The position numbers and the translations under genes are program-made. A stretch of DNA of 41,056 nt from a virus, in the IMG/VR virus record IMGVR_UViG_3300031758_000173, positions 1 through 41,056 of that record; one strand, given 5' to 3'. Shown piece after piece: positions 34,301 to 41,056 of this stretch (position 1 is its first letter; each line of letters begins with the position of its first letter). The notes under the pieces are model-generated. The model was not told the DNA's origin. It searched no databases and was given only the letters and a program-made list of their open reading frames with translations.

Positions 34301-36938
34301 ACCTCCATATTCAATACCTGAGGAAACTCTTAAAGAAGATAAAAACTATTTAGCAGATGAATTAGATCAAGCTAAACTTATAAATGCTAATCCTTCTCTT
34401 AGAGATTATTTCTTGGACTATTTTTCAATAGAGGGTGAAGATCTTCTACAATATTATGTTGATAGCACAACTATTGAAAATATAAACCTATCAGAAAGAT
34501 ACAGTGTTTTTGATTTCAATTCAGCTAATGGATTTTCTGAAACATTATTCAGGGGAGCAAAAGTTAGAATTAAAAGAACCTTTACAAATTTCGGGCAACA
34601 AGAATCAATCAAATATCTGACTGATGACAGATTTTATGATGAATATAAATTCTCTTGTGTCATTGTTCCTGTTGAAAACATTGAGGATGAGATTCAACCA
34701 CCTATTAAAATAAAGGTAATTGAAAACAGAACTTTCAAAAATATAACCTTCGTAATTGAATTACTGATCGATGATGTAAGAGTTTATGATTTTGAGCCTA
34801 CAATAGTTAGTCCACCACAGCAATACTTGGATTTGGATTATTTCCTTCTTTATTCATTGAAAGATAAATTGGAAAGACAAGAAGGACCGGTTTCTTCACC
34901 TCCTACTTGGCTTCCAGGAGGAACAATCGAACTTCCTGCAGTTGGTGATATTAAACTTTCATCTGCTTTAAACGTAACTTCAACTGCAAATGCTGCGGGT
35001 GTTGTATCTGTAGTTAACTCAGGAACTCCAGGAGATGATGGAACTGTTTATATCATACCAAATCCAGAATATGAATCGGATTTAAGAGAAGAAATTAATT
35101 TCACATACCCAATAAGTACTGTTCCTGGACCAACCAGTTCAACTGGACCTGGTTCATTCTACGGTGTGATTGGAACAACTGCTGGAGGTCCTTCTGGACA
35201 ATACACCTTACCATTCCCAACAGGAGTTGGTGAGGGATTCATCAATTTCACTAACACTCAAACTGATTACATCTTTGACTTTGCAGATGTTGGAGCACCT
35301 GGACCAACTGATATTCCATCAATTGTATCTTATGACCAAGCTTTGGCCATACCAATTTACCAAAGAGAAGGTGGTATAGGATACTGGGAAAACATACTTG
35401 CTAAAATATCTTTTGCTAATATCTCTTTGTTGGTAAACACAGAAAGCCCGTACATTGAGTACAAAACTTACATCTGGAATTCTACTACTAAAGCAACAGA
35501 GGTTTTAAACAACCAATTTGTTGTGGAATTTTTAAAGCCATCTGCTTTTGAACAAAATTCAATAGTGGTAGCAACAGAAGATCTAGATAAGCCACAAGAA
35601 CTTGACGTTTTCAATGTGGGATATGTGCTGAATGAAATACCAGGAGAAAGTGAGCTTTACAGATATAGTGGTGAATATATTCCAACTTTCCGAGAAGTTT
35701 TAGGTTTTGAAAATGTAAAATTTGATTTGCCATATTGGACTATTCCTTCGGTTTACACTTTTGATGTAAAGGTTGTGACGAAGCCTGAATCTTCGTCAAA
35801 TTATGAGCTAGGATCAACCTTGTGTTACTCGATCGACGGAATCATTGAAAACAAAATTACTCTTATTAAGGGTGTTACTTATCAGTTTGATCTAAGTGAT
35901 CCAAGTAATACTGGTTATCAAATCTACTTCTCAACATCGAACAGAGGAAACGGATTAACAACTGATGCTTTGACCCAAGGTTATACCCTTGTAGGAACAC
36001 CAGGATCATCGGGGTCTTACGTTGAATTAGAAGTGCCATATGATTTTCCAAGCTCTGTTTATTACGTTGCTCAAGGAGGAAAATACATGGGACAAAAAAT
36101 CAATCTTGTTGATGCTATAGAATATTCTTATTGCAGTTTTGGCCCGAATAAAAATAATTTTGGAGTTTCCAAAAATGTAAATTATTACAAATACGCAACT
36201 GAGTGGATATTCAGAATTAGCATAGATTCTCCTTATGATCCAGTTTACAATTTAATAGGGGAAACCCCTATTGATAAGAGAAATTTATCAATCTTTGAAA
36301 GCTCATGGGATCCAGGGTTCTATAGACAATATACGGATCCAACAACATTTGAAAGTTTGCCAGGTACTAAAAGCATGCTTGAAGAGAAATCCTTCTTTGG
36401 AAGTAAAGTCATGCAAACACCTGATTCTATCAATAGCCAGAAGCAACTTGTCTATCCAAGTTCTTTAACTAATGTTTTGGAATTAAACTATGATAATTAT
36501 CCAGATTATGAAATTCTTTGGGAAGAAACCTCTACAGAAATTAGAGGGATTCTTCTTATGGACAGGATGTTGATTAGGTATTTCTTAAATGACGGTGCCA
36601 AGCAAACTTTCCAAGAATTTATAGTACCAGAATTTGGATTCGGAACTGAAAGTGATATTAATGACGATTTCATAGAATATATGGAATTGAACATTGTGCC
36701 TATCTTCCAATCGCAAAATAATGGAACATATCTTAAGAAAATTCCTCTTGCAGATCCTCTTGATTTGGTTTCTGTAGTTGGAGATTATGCAGATTATCAA
36801 AAACTTTCAAATGGGTATTTACCCTCACAAGAGGTCAAATACACTAAAGTCAATGAACTCAGATATGAGTTTAGATTACCAAAAGATCCATCTTTTGACT
36901 ACTCAATTGCATTCTCAATTCAGATAGCAAAAATATAA
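31317..36938 (+). CDS. Giant virion protein, baseplate/tail-fibre region (1873 aa), GTG start
   Basis: The product has 1873 residues beginning (M)ARKIIKQTASFGVLRANPRI. The start is GTG: the frame has a stop 12 bases upstream (TAG at 31305) and no ATG before residue 45. It is a chain of beta-rich domains with Tyr, Asp, Phe and Asn in plenty, but without a recognised enzyme motif. Residues about 1192-1305 are a Gly/Pro/Ser/Thr-rich stretch (STVPGPTSSTGPGSFYGV), probably a flexible linker between two large parts. The C-terminal 600 residues are again beta-rich. Similar giant proteins are typical of the baseplate edge of large T4-like phages. It lies between other large structural genes and ends 28 bases before the CHAP hydrolase gene. 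Its exact role is unknown. Confidence 0.6.
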   Translation: MARKIIKQTASFGVLRANPRISGNVKITVDSKDDIWLNSIDSNAEMSNRAYKAFRISPESSFDRDLYTFFDNGQTPSQFVFGLSGEGTPVQNQIENLSGQYNFTYSAGVTPLVSDRYPEDFSYLAPFWLGEDIPDYFVIFKVNDPIDYPYQVPVSALEAGKNYKILEDPSVDVDSPGYLPFIVQYLGQNYTDGNILTGQISPFFTVLQGQGSVILLDPLYNLNNVENTASHFTEKILPKSTVVATYDMGESSKIGKYLRKIKQTPGFTDSLIDVRFEENQLTTYNGVNYSVGVFDKKGDYLLDFFSDPSSQIGFEESMTDGFRRNGIISYKLLNLEFLFDDKDSENYTINRYFGLYVNAAEMASFQLDGNALYLDQGQSGNTPVPQRNDKGYYYQDFPYYQYNNDGVRIFIDSEKIEGIIPDSTDVNVNEFNKVFWIQDKNGDFLSLKRSDTYDTSPGLEKYRYGLSGSENQLVLQNISLDLSVLTGSDVTTKKQYGATSTGEKGRAYQVIRLTDELTNTNQDSFIFYNPLGFYGTPGAKYDIISASDMSSVIDEWGPGSYYAQDNAYYFHPFGTPEDIISALTGIFNSFTYNSFEAFQSGDELVIRTRATGAQENNKYYLDFFQNFSTQTRMPDSRRGILFINDIDACDINQKQSFVGGSNYSNTRVKVLLEDANKIEVGTTFLDTVKNTSTDTYKGFPEYSNKGASVVVGKFRFVDQYAKDSGGEILGLKDFETHATIEVEDFTSKVSLGSINRISTFNPYRIPLGIFSFYGLRELDMDFWQSQYGYTPTKEYYKYLDVQPEGETQIVNGKTYFVSSGAVITYDGNNITGPDFFEGVVDETAYTLVTSSTGAEANIYPTISSRGNVTSGITGSNFDTAYYPDLDAFPGFYGVQALKFVNDEVGSQTKLAQLNFGKLSSEYDYTQDNYNPDFATISRVSPYITKWSYKRGTDVRGNPYSLNANIAFSPLNFSPSFFRNSQDPQYFTHEWYQLQKPPYSIPEETLKEDKNYLADELDQAKLINANPSLRDYFLDYFSIEGEDLLQYYVDSTTIENINLSERYSVFDFNSANGFSETLFRGAKVRIKRTFTNFGQQESIKYLTDDRFYDEYKFSCVIVPVENIEDEIQPPIKIKVIENRTFKNITFVIELLIDDVRVYDFEPTIVSPPQQYLDLDYFLLYSLKDKLERQEGPVSSPPTWLPGGTIELPAVGDIKLSSALNVTSTANAAGVVSVVNSGTPGDDGTVYIIPNPEYESDLREEINFTYPISTVPGPTSSTGPGSFYGVIGTTAGGPSGQYTLPFPTGVGEGFINFTNTQTDYIFDFADVGAPGPTDIPSIVSYDQALAIPIYQREGGIGYWENILAKISFANISLLVNTESPYIEYKTYIWNSTTKATEVLNNQFVVEFLKPSAFEQNSIVVATEDLDKPQELDVFNVGYVLNEIPGESELYRYSGEYIPTFREVLGFENVKFDLPYWTIPSVYTFDVKVVTKPESSSNYELGSTLCYSIDGIIENKITLIKGVTYQFDLSDPSNTGYQIYFSTSNRGNGLTTDALTQGYTLVGTPGSSGSYVELEVPYDFPSSVYYVAQGGKYMGQKINLVDAIEYSYCSFGPNKNNFGVSKNVNYYKYATEWIFRISIDSPYDPVYNLIGETPIDKRNLSIFESSWDPGFYRQYTDPTTFESLPGTKSMLEEKSFFGSKVMQTPDSINSQKQLVYPSSLTNVLELNYDNYPDYEILWEETSTEIRGILLMDRMLIRYFLNDGAKQTFQEFIVPEFGFGTESDINDDFIEYMELNIVPIFQSQNNGTYLKKIPLADPLDLVSVVGDYADYQKLSNGYLPSQEVKYTKVNELRYEFRLPKDPSFDYSIAFSIQIAKI

Positions 36939-36956
36939 GGAGATGAAATTTTTTGA

Positions 36957-36964
36957 TATATAAA
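36957..36964 (+). promoter_or_regulatory. TATATAAA element 2 bases before the CHAP hydrolase start
   Basis: TTTTGATATATAAA ends 2 bases before the ATG at 36967, the same arrangement as at 11063 and 14377. An AGGAG at 36938-36942 is too far (24 bases) to act as a Shine-Dalgarno sequence. Confidence 0.48.
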
Positions 36965-36966
36965 CC

Positions 36967-37743
36967 ATGAGGAAGATTAAAGATTACTATGATTTTCTTA
37001 ATGAAGGTGTACCTTACTCAGTTGAATTTATTAAAGGTCTAATCAAGTCATTTGTTGACACTTTGAAAATTTCACAAAAGGCCGAGGAATCCCCGAGAGG
37101 TAGCAATAAAGGGAAAGAAGTTGAAGCAATGCAAAAAGCTGCTGGAACAACTCCTGGAAACCCTTGGTGTGCAGCTTTCGTTTATGATGTGTTTAGTAAG
37201 TCTGGGATAGGTTCTTATGAGAAAAATAAAATTCCAGTTACTCCTTCAGTTAGGATTCACTGGGAAAAATCAAAAGGAGCAAAAATTACAGCAGAACAAG
37301 CTCTTAAAAATCCAAACCTAATTAAGCCAGGGATGGCTTTTTTCTATCTCACAAGAAATGAAAAGGGTGAATATCCCGGTTCAGGCCACACTGGAATCGT
37401 TCTTTCAGTTAATCCACAGGAGAAAAATTTTAGTTCGCTAGAAGGGAATACCAATCCAGTGGATGGAGCTAGAGAAGGATATGGATCTTTCTTGGTAACA
37501 AGAAATCTAAATGATCCTAGCATTTCAACCAAAAAATCAGATCACCCTGCTAAACTACTTGGATTCATAGATTACTTCGCTCCATACAGAGGAAGTTCTT
37601 TCGATTCATCTTTAAAAGATGAAATTGAGAAAGCTATTTCTAATGTTTTCAAAACTAAAACAGAGAGGGAGAAAAGTTTTTTGTCAAGCAATCCTTGGGT
37701 GCTAAAGGATTACGAAAAAAATTACAAGGAAAGGTTTAAATAA
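36967..37743 (+). CDS. CHAP-type peptidoglycan hydrolase (endolysin or virion lysin)
   Basis: The product has 258 residues. The CHAP/NlpC-P60-type core is readable: NPWCAAFVYDVF (65-76) gives catalytic Cys68, SGHTGIVLSV (139-148) gives His141, and SLEGNTN (157-163) supplies the third polar residue (Glu159 or Asn161). PGMAFFYL (121-128) is the usual strand before the His. Such enzymes cut peptide cross-links or the sugar-peptide bond in peptidoglycan. There is no signal peptide, so release would need a holin or the enzyme is carried in the virion. The first 45 residues are helical and the C-terminal 40 are Lys/Glu-rich. The spike protein at 3655 lacks the lysozyme domain of T4 gp5, so this gene could replace that activity. 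The next gene starts 8 bases later. Confidence 0.85.
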   Translation: MRKIKDYYDFLNEGVPYSVEFIKGLIKSFVDTLKISQKAEESPRGSNKGKEVEAMQKAAGTTPGNPWCAAFVYDVFSKSGIGSYEKNKIPVTPSVRIHWEKSKGAKITAEQALKNPNLIKPGMAFFYLTRNEKGEYPGSGHTGIVLSVNPQEKNFSSLEGNTNPVDGAREGYGSFLVTRNLNDPSISTKKSDHPAKLLGFIDYFAPYRGSSFDSSLKDEIEKAISNVFKTKTEREKSFLSSNPWVLKDYEKNYKERFK

Positions 37744-37751
37744 TTAAAAAG

Positions 37752-40682
37752 ATGCCCCAAATAAACGTATTAAATATATTACAAGGCGATAATCAATCAA
37801 CCATAGTTGATAAGATTAATTACAACTTTGATCAGATACTAAGTGCAGGTGGAGGCCCTCAGGGACAAAAAGGATCTGCTGGAGCCACTGGTCCAGTTGG
37901 ACCACAGGGACCGCAAGGGGTTCAAGGCCTCCAAGGACCATCTGGAAGCAAATGGTTTGTTCAAGATGTCACACCAGCCCTTGGATCAATATCAGGTTCT
38001 AATCCTTTCCTTTTCCCAACATTAGGGGATTATTGGCTCGATCCAGCATCTTCTGACCAAGACATATATGTTTACACTTCCACCGGGTGGGCAGATACTG
38101 GATTTGGATTAGCAGCAGGGGATATTTTTCAGAATCTTGCTCCGATCTCAATAGCAGGGGGAGGCACACAGAATGCTATAATGATAGCAGGTGCTTCAAA
38201 TGATTCAACAGTGGTTTTATCGGATTCTACTATTTCTGACTATACTCCTGCAGGAACGCCTATACAAAATTTAAATTTCGAGAATTCTAAACTTAAAATT
38301 TCAACTAAGGATAGTAGAACAAAACTTATAAGTTTTAGTCACGCAGAATTCGATGTCGATCCAGGGGGATCTGCAAGTTCAAATAGCAATTATAATCCAT
38401 ATTTCCAATGGAGAACTTCAGTTCCTGGACCCAAGGGATACTGGGATATAGAATTCACAAATCCTACAGGATCTATTTTAATAAAATCTCCGGGTACTGT
38501 TCTAAATAGTGGAATTAATTTAAGTTCAAGTGCTGAAATTTCTGCTGTTTCATCTGCTGATAATGTACTTCTAAGCACAGCATCTTCAAACAAAGGAACT
38601 TTAGTAGATGCTTCCTCAGGAACATATGGATTCTTCGAGGTCAGTGATAATGGGGGGACTAACCAGTCATATCCTTTCCTGTACGTAAACTCTACTGGAT
38701 TAGGACTTGGTATAGGTACGGGGGGATTTAAGCTCACAGGTGATGATCGTAGAAGACTATCAGTACTTGGTAATGTAAGTGTTTCCACAACAGTTTCTGA
38801 ACACAATGCAGCTTTATTTACGGGGAACGTGAATTTCCCTTTAAATCACAATAAAGGATCTTTTTATGTCCAAGGTCATGCAGGATTTGGCAGATTAAAT
38901 CCTACTGGATACGAGGGTGGTTCTGTTAATATAACAGGGCCTAATGAATTACTTGGTTTATATCCGCAACTTTGGGTCACATCTCCTAATTATGGACCAG
39001 CTTTACAAATAAAAACATTAGGGGGATCAACTTTCACCAGCAGATCAGTTATTGGTGACGGAACAATAGATTTTAATTTTATCACATCCTCCACTCAAAG
39101 AGTTTCTGGAACTGGTCCTGATTTTACACAGGAATTCTTTTCTAGCGGACACACTTTTACTGCAGGACCTCTTTTAAGTTTTCAACATAAGATTACAGAT
39201 TCTTCAAACACAACAGGAACTGCGAACGTTTTTGCCATAACAACAAACATGAATGCTGGCGTTTACAATAACGCCAATTCTGTTAACAATACAACAATTC
39301 AAACTAGGAATTCTAATCCGCGTTTGATTTTAGAAGCTAATTCTACTGGACAATATGACAGCAACAGAATATCTCTGGGATTTTCTGGTAACAGAACGAT
39401 TGCAACTTATCCTGGACCACAATCACCGGATCCTTGGTATGGAACTACTGTTATTGGTGCAATGTCTGGTTCGGTTCAACCTAAGGGTCTTACTGGTAAT
39501 TTAAGTACTTTTGCTACTTTTCCTAGTCTTTCGCTTATTTCTTTTCAAGGAACATCCGGAGGATGGAACGAGCCAAACCATGCTTTATCAATAGTAGGAG
39601 TCCAAACTATTGGTACTACTGATCCAGTTTCTCTTTTGGGGGGAGCTAAATCAAGTACAGGTCAATTTGGAGCAATTTCTATGCTTAAGATTCACAGAAA
39701 TTTAGGAAACTCCGTTTATGTACCTCCATCTTCTGCTTACTGGCAGGGAATAACTGGAGCGTATCCATTTAACTACCCGAATGGTTTAGAAATTACATCA
39801 TTTAAAAGTCAGGCTGCTGTTCCTGGAAAGGGCAACGAAAACAAAAGCGTTGCGTTGGCAATTGGAGCTACTAAATACACAGCAGCTGAGGATAATGAAC
39901 GAGTAACGTGTCCTGCTACAGGATTCTATGTCTCTGATACTGGAGAAAACGTAGCCATAGGGACTACTATTGATAATGATGCTGTACTTGCAGTTTCTGG
40001 AGCAGCTGCTATTAGCAATGCTATATTAGCTTATGGAGATGTAAATGTAACCGGTGGTAATTTAAATGTTACTAATGGTGATGTGAATGTTACTGGAGGT
40101 GATTTAAATGTAACTGGGAGCATTTCATTTAATATAGACCAAGCTTTCAATTCTACGGCTGAGGGTCCAACAGGATATACTCTGTTTAGACAAAGATCGA
40201 ATGATATTTATTTATATTCTGAGCAGGCTAAAGGTGCAACAACTATAATAAACAGTACGTACATCAGTAGTGGTGGACTGTCTATGTTTAATAACCAAAA
40301 CATTACATTAGCAGGACCTCTCAAAATGATAAGAGATTCACTCGGTTTTAATTGTACTGTTACTGGCATGCCTAGTTCTGTTAGATATCTATCTTCTTTT
40401 AGTAGCGGATCATATACTACTAACACTACTTCTTCGATAACATACCTTGGTCCTTATCAACGGGATGTGATAATTTATGGAATGACTAGTAGCGGAACGT
40501 CTCCATCGACAGACATATATGTAGAGGATATTGATGCTTCCAATTTCTATATCCTAGGCAGAGCAAATGGCGGTGGCAATTCATGGACAGCAATTGTTCC
40601 GGCGGATTGTCAGTTTTACATATTATTGGAGGGTACTGGAAATTACTCATTTAGGGTATGTGAGTTTGGACGTGTATCATGA
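37752..40682 (+). CDS. Collagen-like tail fibre protein (976 aa)
   Basis: The product has 976 residues. The N-terminus has the I-N-x-N-F-type helix (VDKINYNFDQIL, 19-30) shared with the 24647 protein. It is followed by ten collagen Gly-X-Y triplets (residues 35-65; glycines at 35, 38, 41 and so on to 65) that would form a short triple helix. Residues about 70-780 are Ser/Thr/Asn/Gly-rich strands typical of beta-helical fibre shafts. Residues 763-790 carry four copies of a 7-residue repeat. The C-terminal region about 800-976 is beta-rich (YTNTTSSITYLGPYQRDVIIY) and may be the tip or a trimerisation head. It is likely a long tail fibre or side fibre for receptor contact. It starts 8 bases after the hydrolase gene and overlaps the next gene by 4 bases (ATGA). 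Confidence 0.78.
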   Translation: MPQINVLNILQGDNQSTIVDKINYNFDQILSAGGGPQGQKGSAGATGPVGPQGPQGVQGLQGPSGSKWFVQDVTPALGSISGSNPFLFPTLGDYWLDPASSDQDIYVYTSTGWADTGFGLAAGDIFQNLAPISIAGGGTQNAIMIAGASNDSTVVLSDSTISDYTPAGTPIQNLNFENSKLKISTKDSRTKLISFSHAEFDVDPGGSASSNSNYNPYFQWRTSVPGPKGYWDIEFTNPTGSILIKSPGTVLNSGINLSSSAEISAVSSADNVLLSTASSNKGTLVDASSGTYGFFEVSDNGGTNQSYPFLYVNSTGLGLGIGTGGFKLTGDDRRRLSVLGNVSVSTTVSEHNAALFTGNVNFPLNHNKGSFYVQGHAGFGRLNPTGYEGGSVNITGPNELLGLYPQLWVTSPNYGPALQIKTLGGSTFTSRSVIGDGTIDFNFITSSTQRVSGTGPDFTQEFFSSGHTFTAGPLLSFQHKITDSSNTTGTANVFAITTNMNAGVYNNANSVNNTTIQTRNSNPRLILEANSTGQYDSNRISLGFSGNRTIATYPGPQSPDPWYGTTVIGAMSGSVQPKGLTGNLSTFATFPSLSLISFQGTSGGWNEPNHALSIVGVQTIGTTDPVSLLGGAKSSTGQFGAISMLKIHRNLGNSVYVPPSSAYWQGITGAYPFNYPNGLEITSFKSQAAVPGKGNENKSVALAIGATKYTAAEDNERVTCPATGFYVSDTGENVAIGTTIDNDAVLAVSGAAAISNAILAYGDVNVTGGNLNVTNGDVNVTGGDLNVTGSISFNIDQAFNSTAEGPTGYTLFRQRSNDIYLYSEQAKGATTIINSTYISSGGLSMFNNQNITLAGPLKMIRDSLGFNCTVTGMPSSVRYLSSFSSGSYTTNTTSSITYLGPYQRDVIIYGMTSSGTSPSTDIYVEDIDASNFYILGRANGGGNSWTAIVPADCQFYILLEGTGNYSFRVCEFGRVS
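37854..37946 (+). repeat. Collagen-like Gly-X-Y segment (10 triplets)
   Basis: Codons from 37854 to 37946 encode glycine at every third residue from 35 to 65 (eleven Gly) with Pro and Gln frequent at X and Y. This is a short collagen-like triple helix, which fits a trimeric fibre stalk. Confidence 0.92.
40038..40121 (+). repeat. Four tandem 21-bp units in the fibre gene
   Basis: Four units of 21 bases encode DVNVTGG, NLNVTNG, DVNVTGG and DLNVTGS. The pattern x-(V/L)-N-V-T-x-G fits one beta-helix step per unit. The bases have diverged somewhat, so slippage is not very recent. Confidence 0.9.
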
Positions 40683-40897
40683 ATAAAAACTGGTTTATAC
40701 AGCAATACAATGAGGTGCACAACAACCTTTCCAATTTGGAAAAAGAGATCGAGCACTACACTCAGCACAGGATGTCTATGCTATCTGATGATTCTGCGCT
40801 TGAAAACTTAAAACAAAGGGTAAAGCTTGAAATTGAGCGACTAAATAAAACAAGAGAATATGAAAGAAGATTCTTCAACTATGAAGAGCGAAAATAA
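40679..40897 (+). CDS. Small helical coiled-coil protein of unknown function (72 aa)
   Basis: The product has 72 residues, strongly charged and helical throughout (VHNNLSNLEKEIEHY, LKQRVKLEIERLNKTREY), with heptad-like Leu/Ile spacing and no membrane segment. Its ATG overlaps the fibre gene's TGA by 4 bases and its own last 38 bases overlap the next gene. Tight coupling to the fibre gene suggests a fibre assembly helper or a partner of the next, membrane-anchored protein. No family is recognised. Confidence 0.65.
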   Translation: MNKNWFIQQYNEVHNNLSNLEKEIEHYTQHRMSMLSDDSALENLKQRVKLEIERLNKTREYERRFFNYEERK

Positions 40898-41056
40898 AAG
40901 AAAGGATCTATTTTACTTGACAATTATTGTCATAATTATCCTTTTATTGCTCAAACAATGCAATGGCAACAGAGATCTCCAAGCCAAAATGGATTATCAA
41001 AATCAAAATCTAGCAGCTTTGCAAGACACAGTAAGGGTCCAGAAGAACAAAGCTGG
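40860..41056 (+). CDS. Membrane-anchored coiled-coil protein, N-terminal part (runs off window)
   Basis: An ATG at 40860 opens a frame to the right edge: 65 residues are visible. After a short charged start (MKEDSSTMKSENKRKD) comes one membrane span (LFYLTIIVIIILLLLKQC, residues about 17-34) and then a polar helical part (NRDLQAKMDYQNQNLAALQD). One N-terminal membrane anchor plus a coiled coil is the layout of an inner-membrane spanin, and a peptidoglycan hydrolase gene lies 3 kb upstream. However, no outer partner is visible, and other phage membrane proteins look alike. It overlaps the previous gene by 38 bases. An internal ATG lies at 40881. It is cut at the window edge. Confidence 0.65.
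   Translation, partial: MKEDSSTMKSENKRKDLFYLTIIVIIILLLLKQCNGNRDLQAKMDYQNQNLAALQDTVRVQKNKA

Noticed and set aside
36938-36942. AGGAG as Shine-Dalgarno for the CHAP gene
   Set aside because: It is 24 bases from the ATG at 36967, beyond useful spacing.
38390-38806. Minus-strand open frame of 138 codons in the fibre gene
   Set aside because: Low-complexity Ser/Pro/Leu product complementary to Ser/Thr-rich fibre codons; no start signals.
40908-40965. Lipoprotein signal on the last gene
   Set aside because: The Cys after the hydrophobic run is preceded by LKQ, not by a lipobox (L-A/S-G/A), so a plain membrane anchor is more likely.

Overview
The window is a late, structural region of a large contractile-tailed bacteriophage distantly related to T4. 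Recognisable signs are a gp5/VgrG-type spike, a gp25-type baseplate wedge protein, a gp6/J-type wedge protein directly behind it, a PhoH ATPase, and a run of very large virion proteins (six of about 975-2256 residues). The DNA is AT-rich. Starts are mostly not preceded by a Shine-Dalgarno sequence; the clearest exception is AGGAGG before the start at 4533. Domain types such as SBBP-like and 'two-component-regulator'-like propellers, together with SD-poor starts, suggest a Bacteroidota (Flavobacteria-like) host. That host assignment is inference. No tRNA, rRNA, CRISPR array, insertion sequence or integrase was seen.

Region by region. (1) 1-9782, hub block: the 3' end of a hub-like gene, a tube/hub-like protein ending in 17 tandem 23/24-residue repeats, a lysozyme-less gp5-like spike, and a 1749-residue protein with acidic, cysteine-rich and very hydrophobic proline-rich segments. 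(2) 9841-14736, cargo-like block: a four-domain S1 protein closed by the only strong intrinsic terminator seen here; a probable amidoligase with a pentapeptide-like tail; a possible neck protein; a homing-endonuclease-like gene on the minus strand; and a small unknown gene. (3) 14771-23864, wedge block: gp25, gp6/J, a small unknown protein, and a 2256-residue wedge-like protein carrying two different beta-propellers. (4) 23861-24571, minus strand: phoH. (5) 24647-36938: a small fibre-like protein and three large virion proteins. (6) 36967-41056: a CHAP-type peptidoglycan hydrolase, a collagen-containing tail fibre, a small coiled-coil protein, and the start of a membrane-anchored coiled-coil protein that runs off the window.

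The genes lie almost head to tail, often 1-5 bases apart, which points to long translationally coupled late transcripts. A TATATAA-like element precedes most genes that follow a real gap. In three cases it sits exactly two bases before the ATG. These are candidate late promoters or start elements.

The most notable features are the two-beat 47-residue repeat, the double propeller in a baseplate protein, the phage S1 protein, the amidoligase beside tail genes, and the fixed-spacing TATATAA motif. Function assignments rest on reading the translated sequences; no database search was run.
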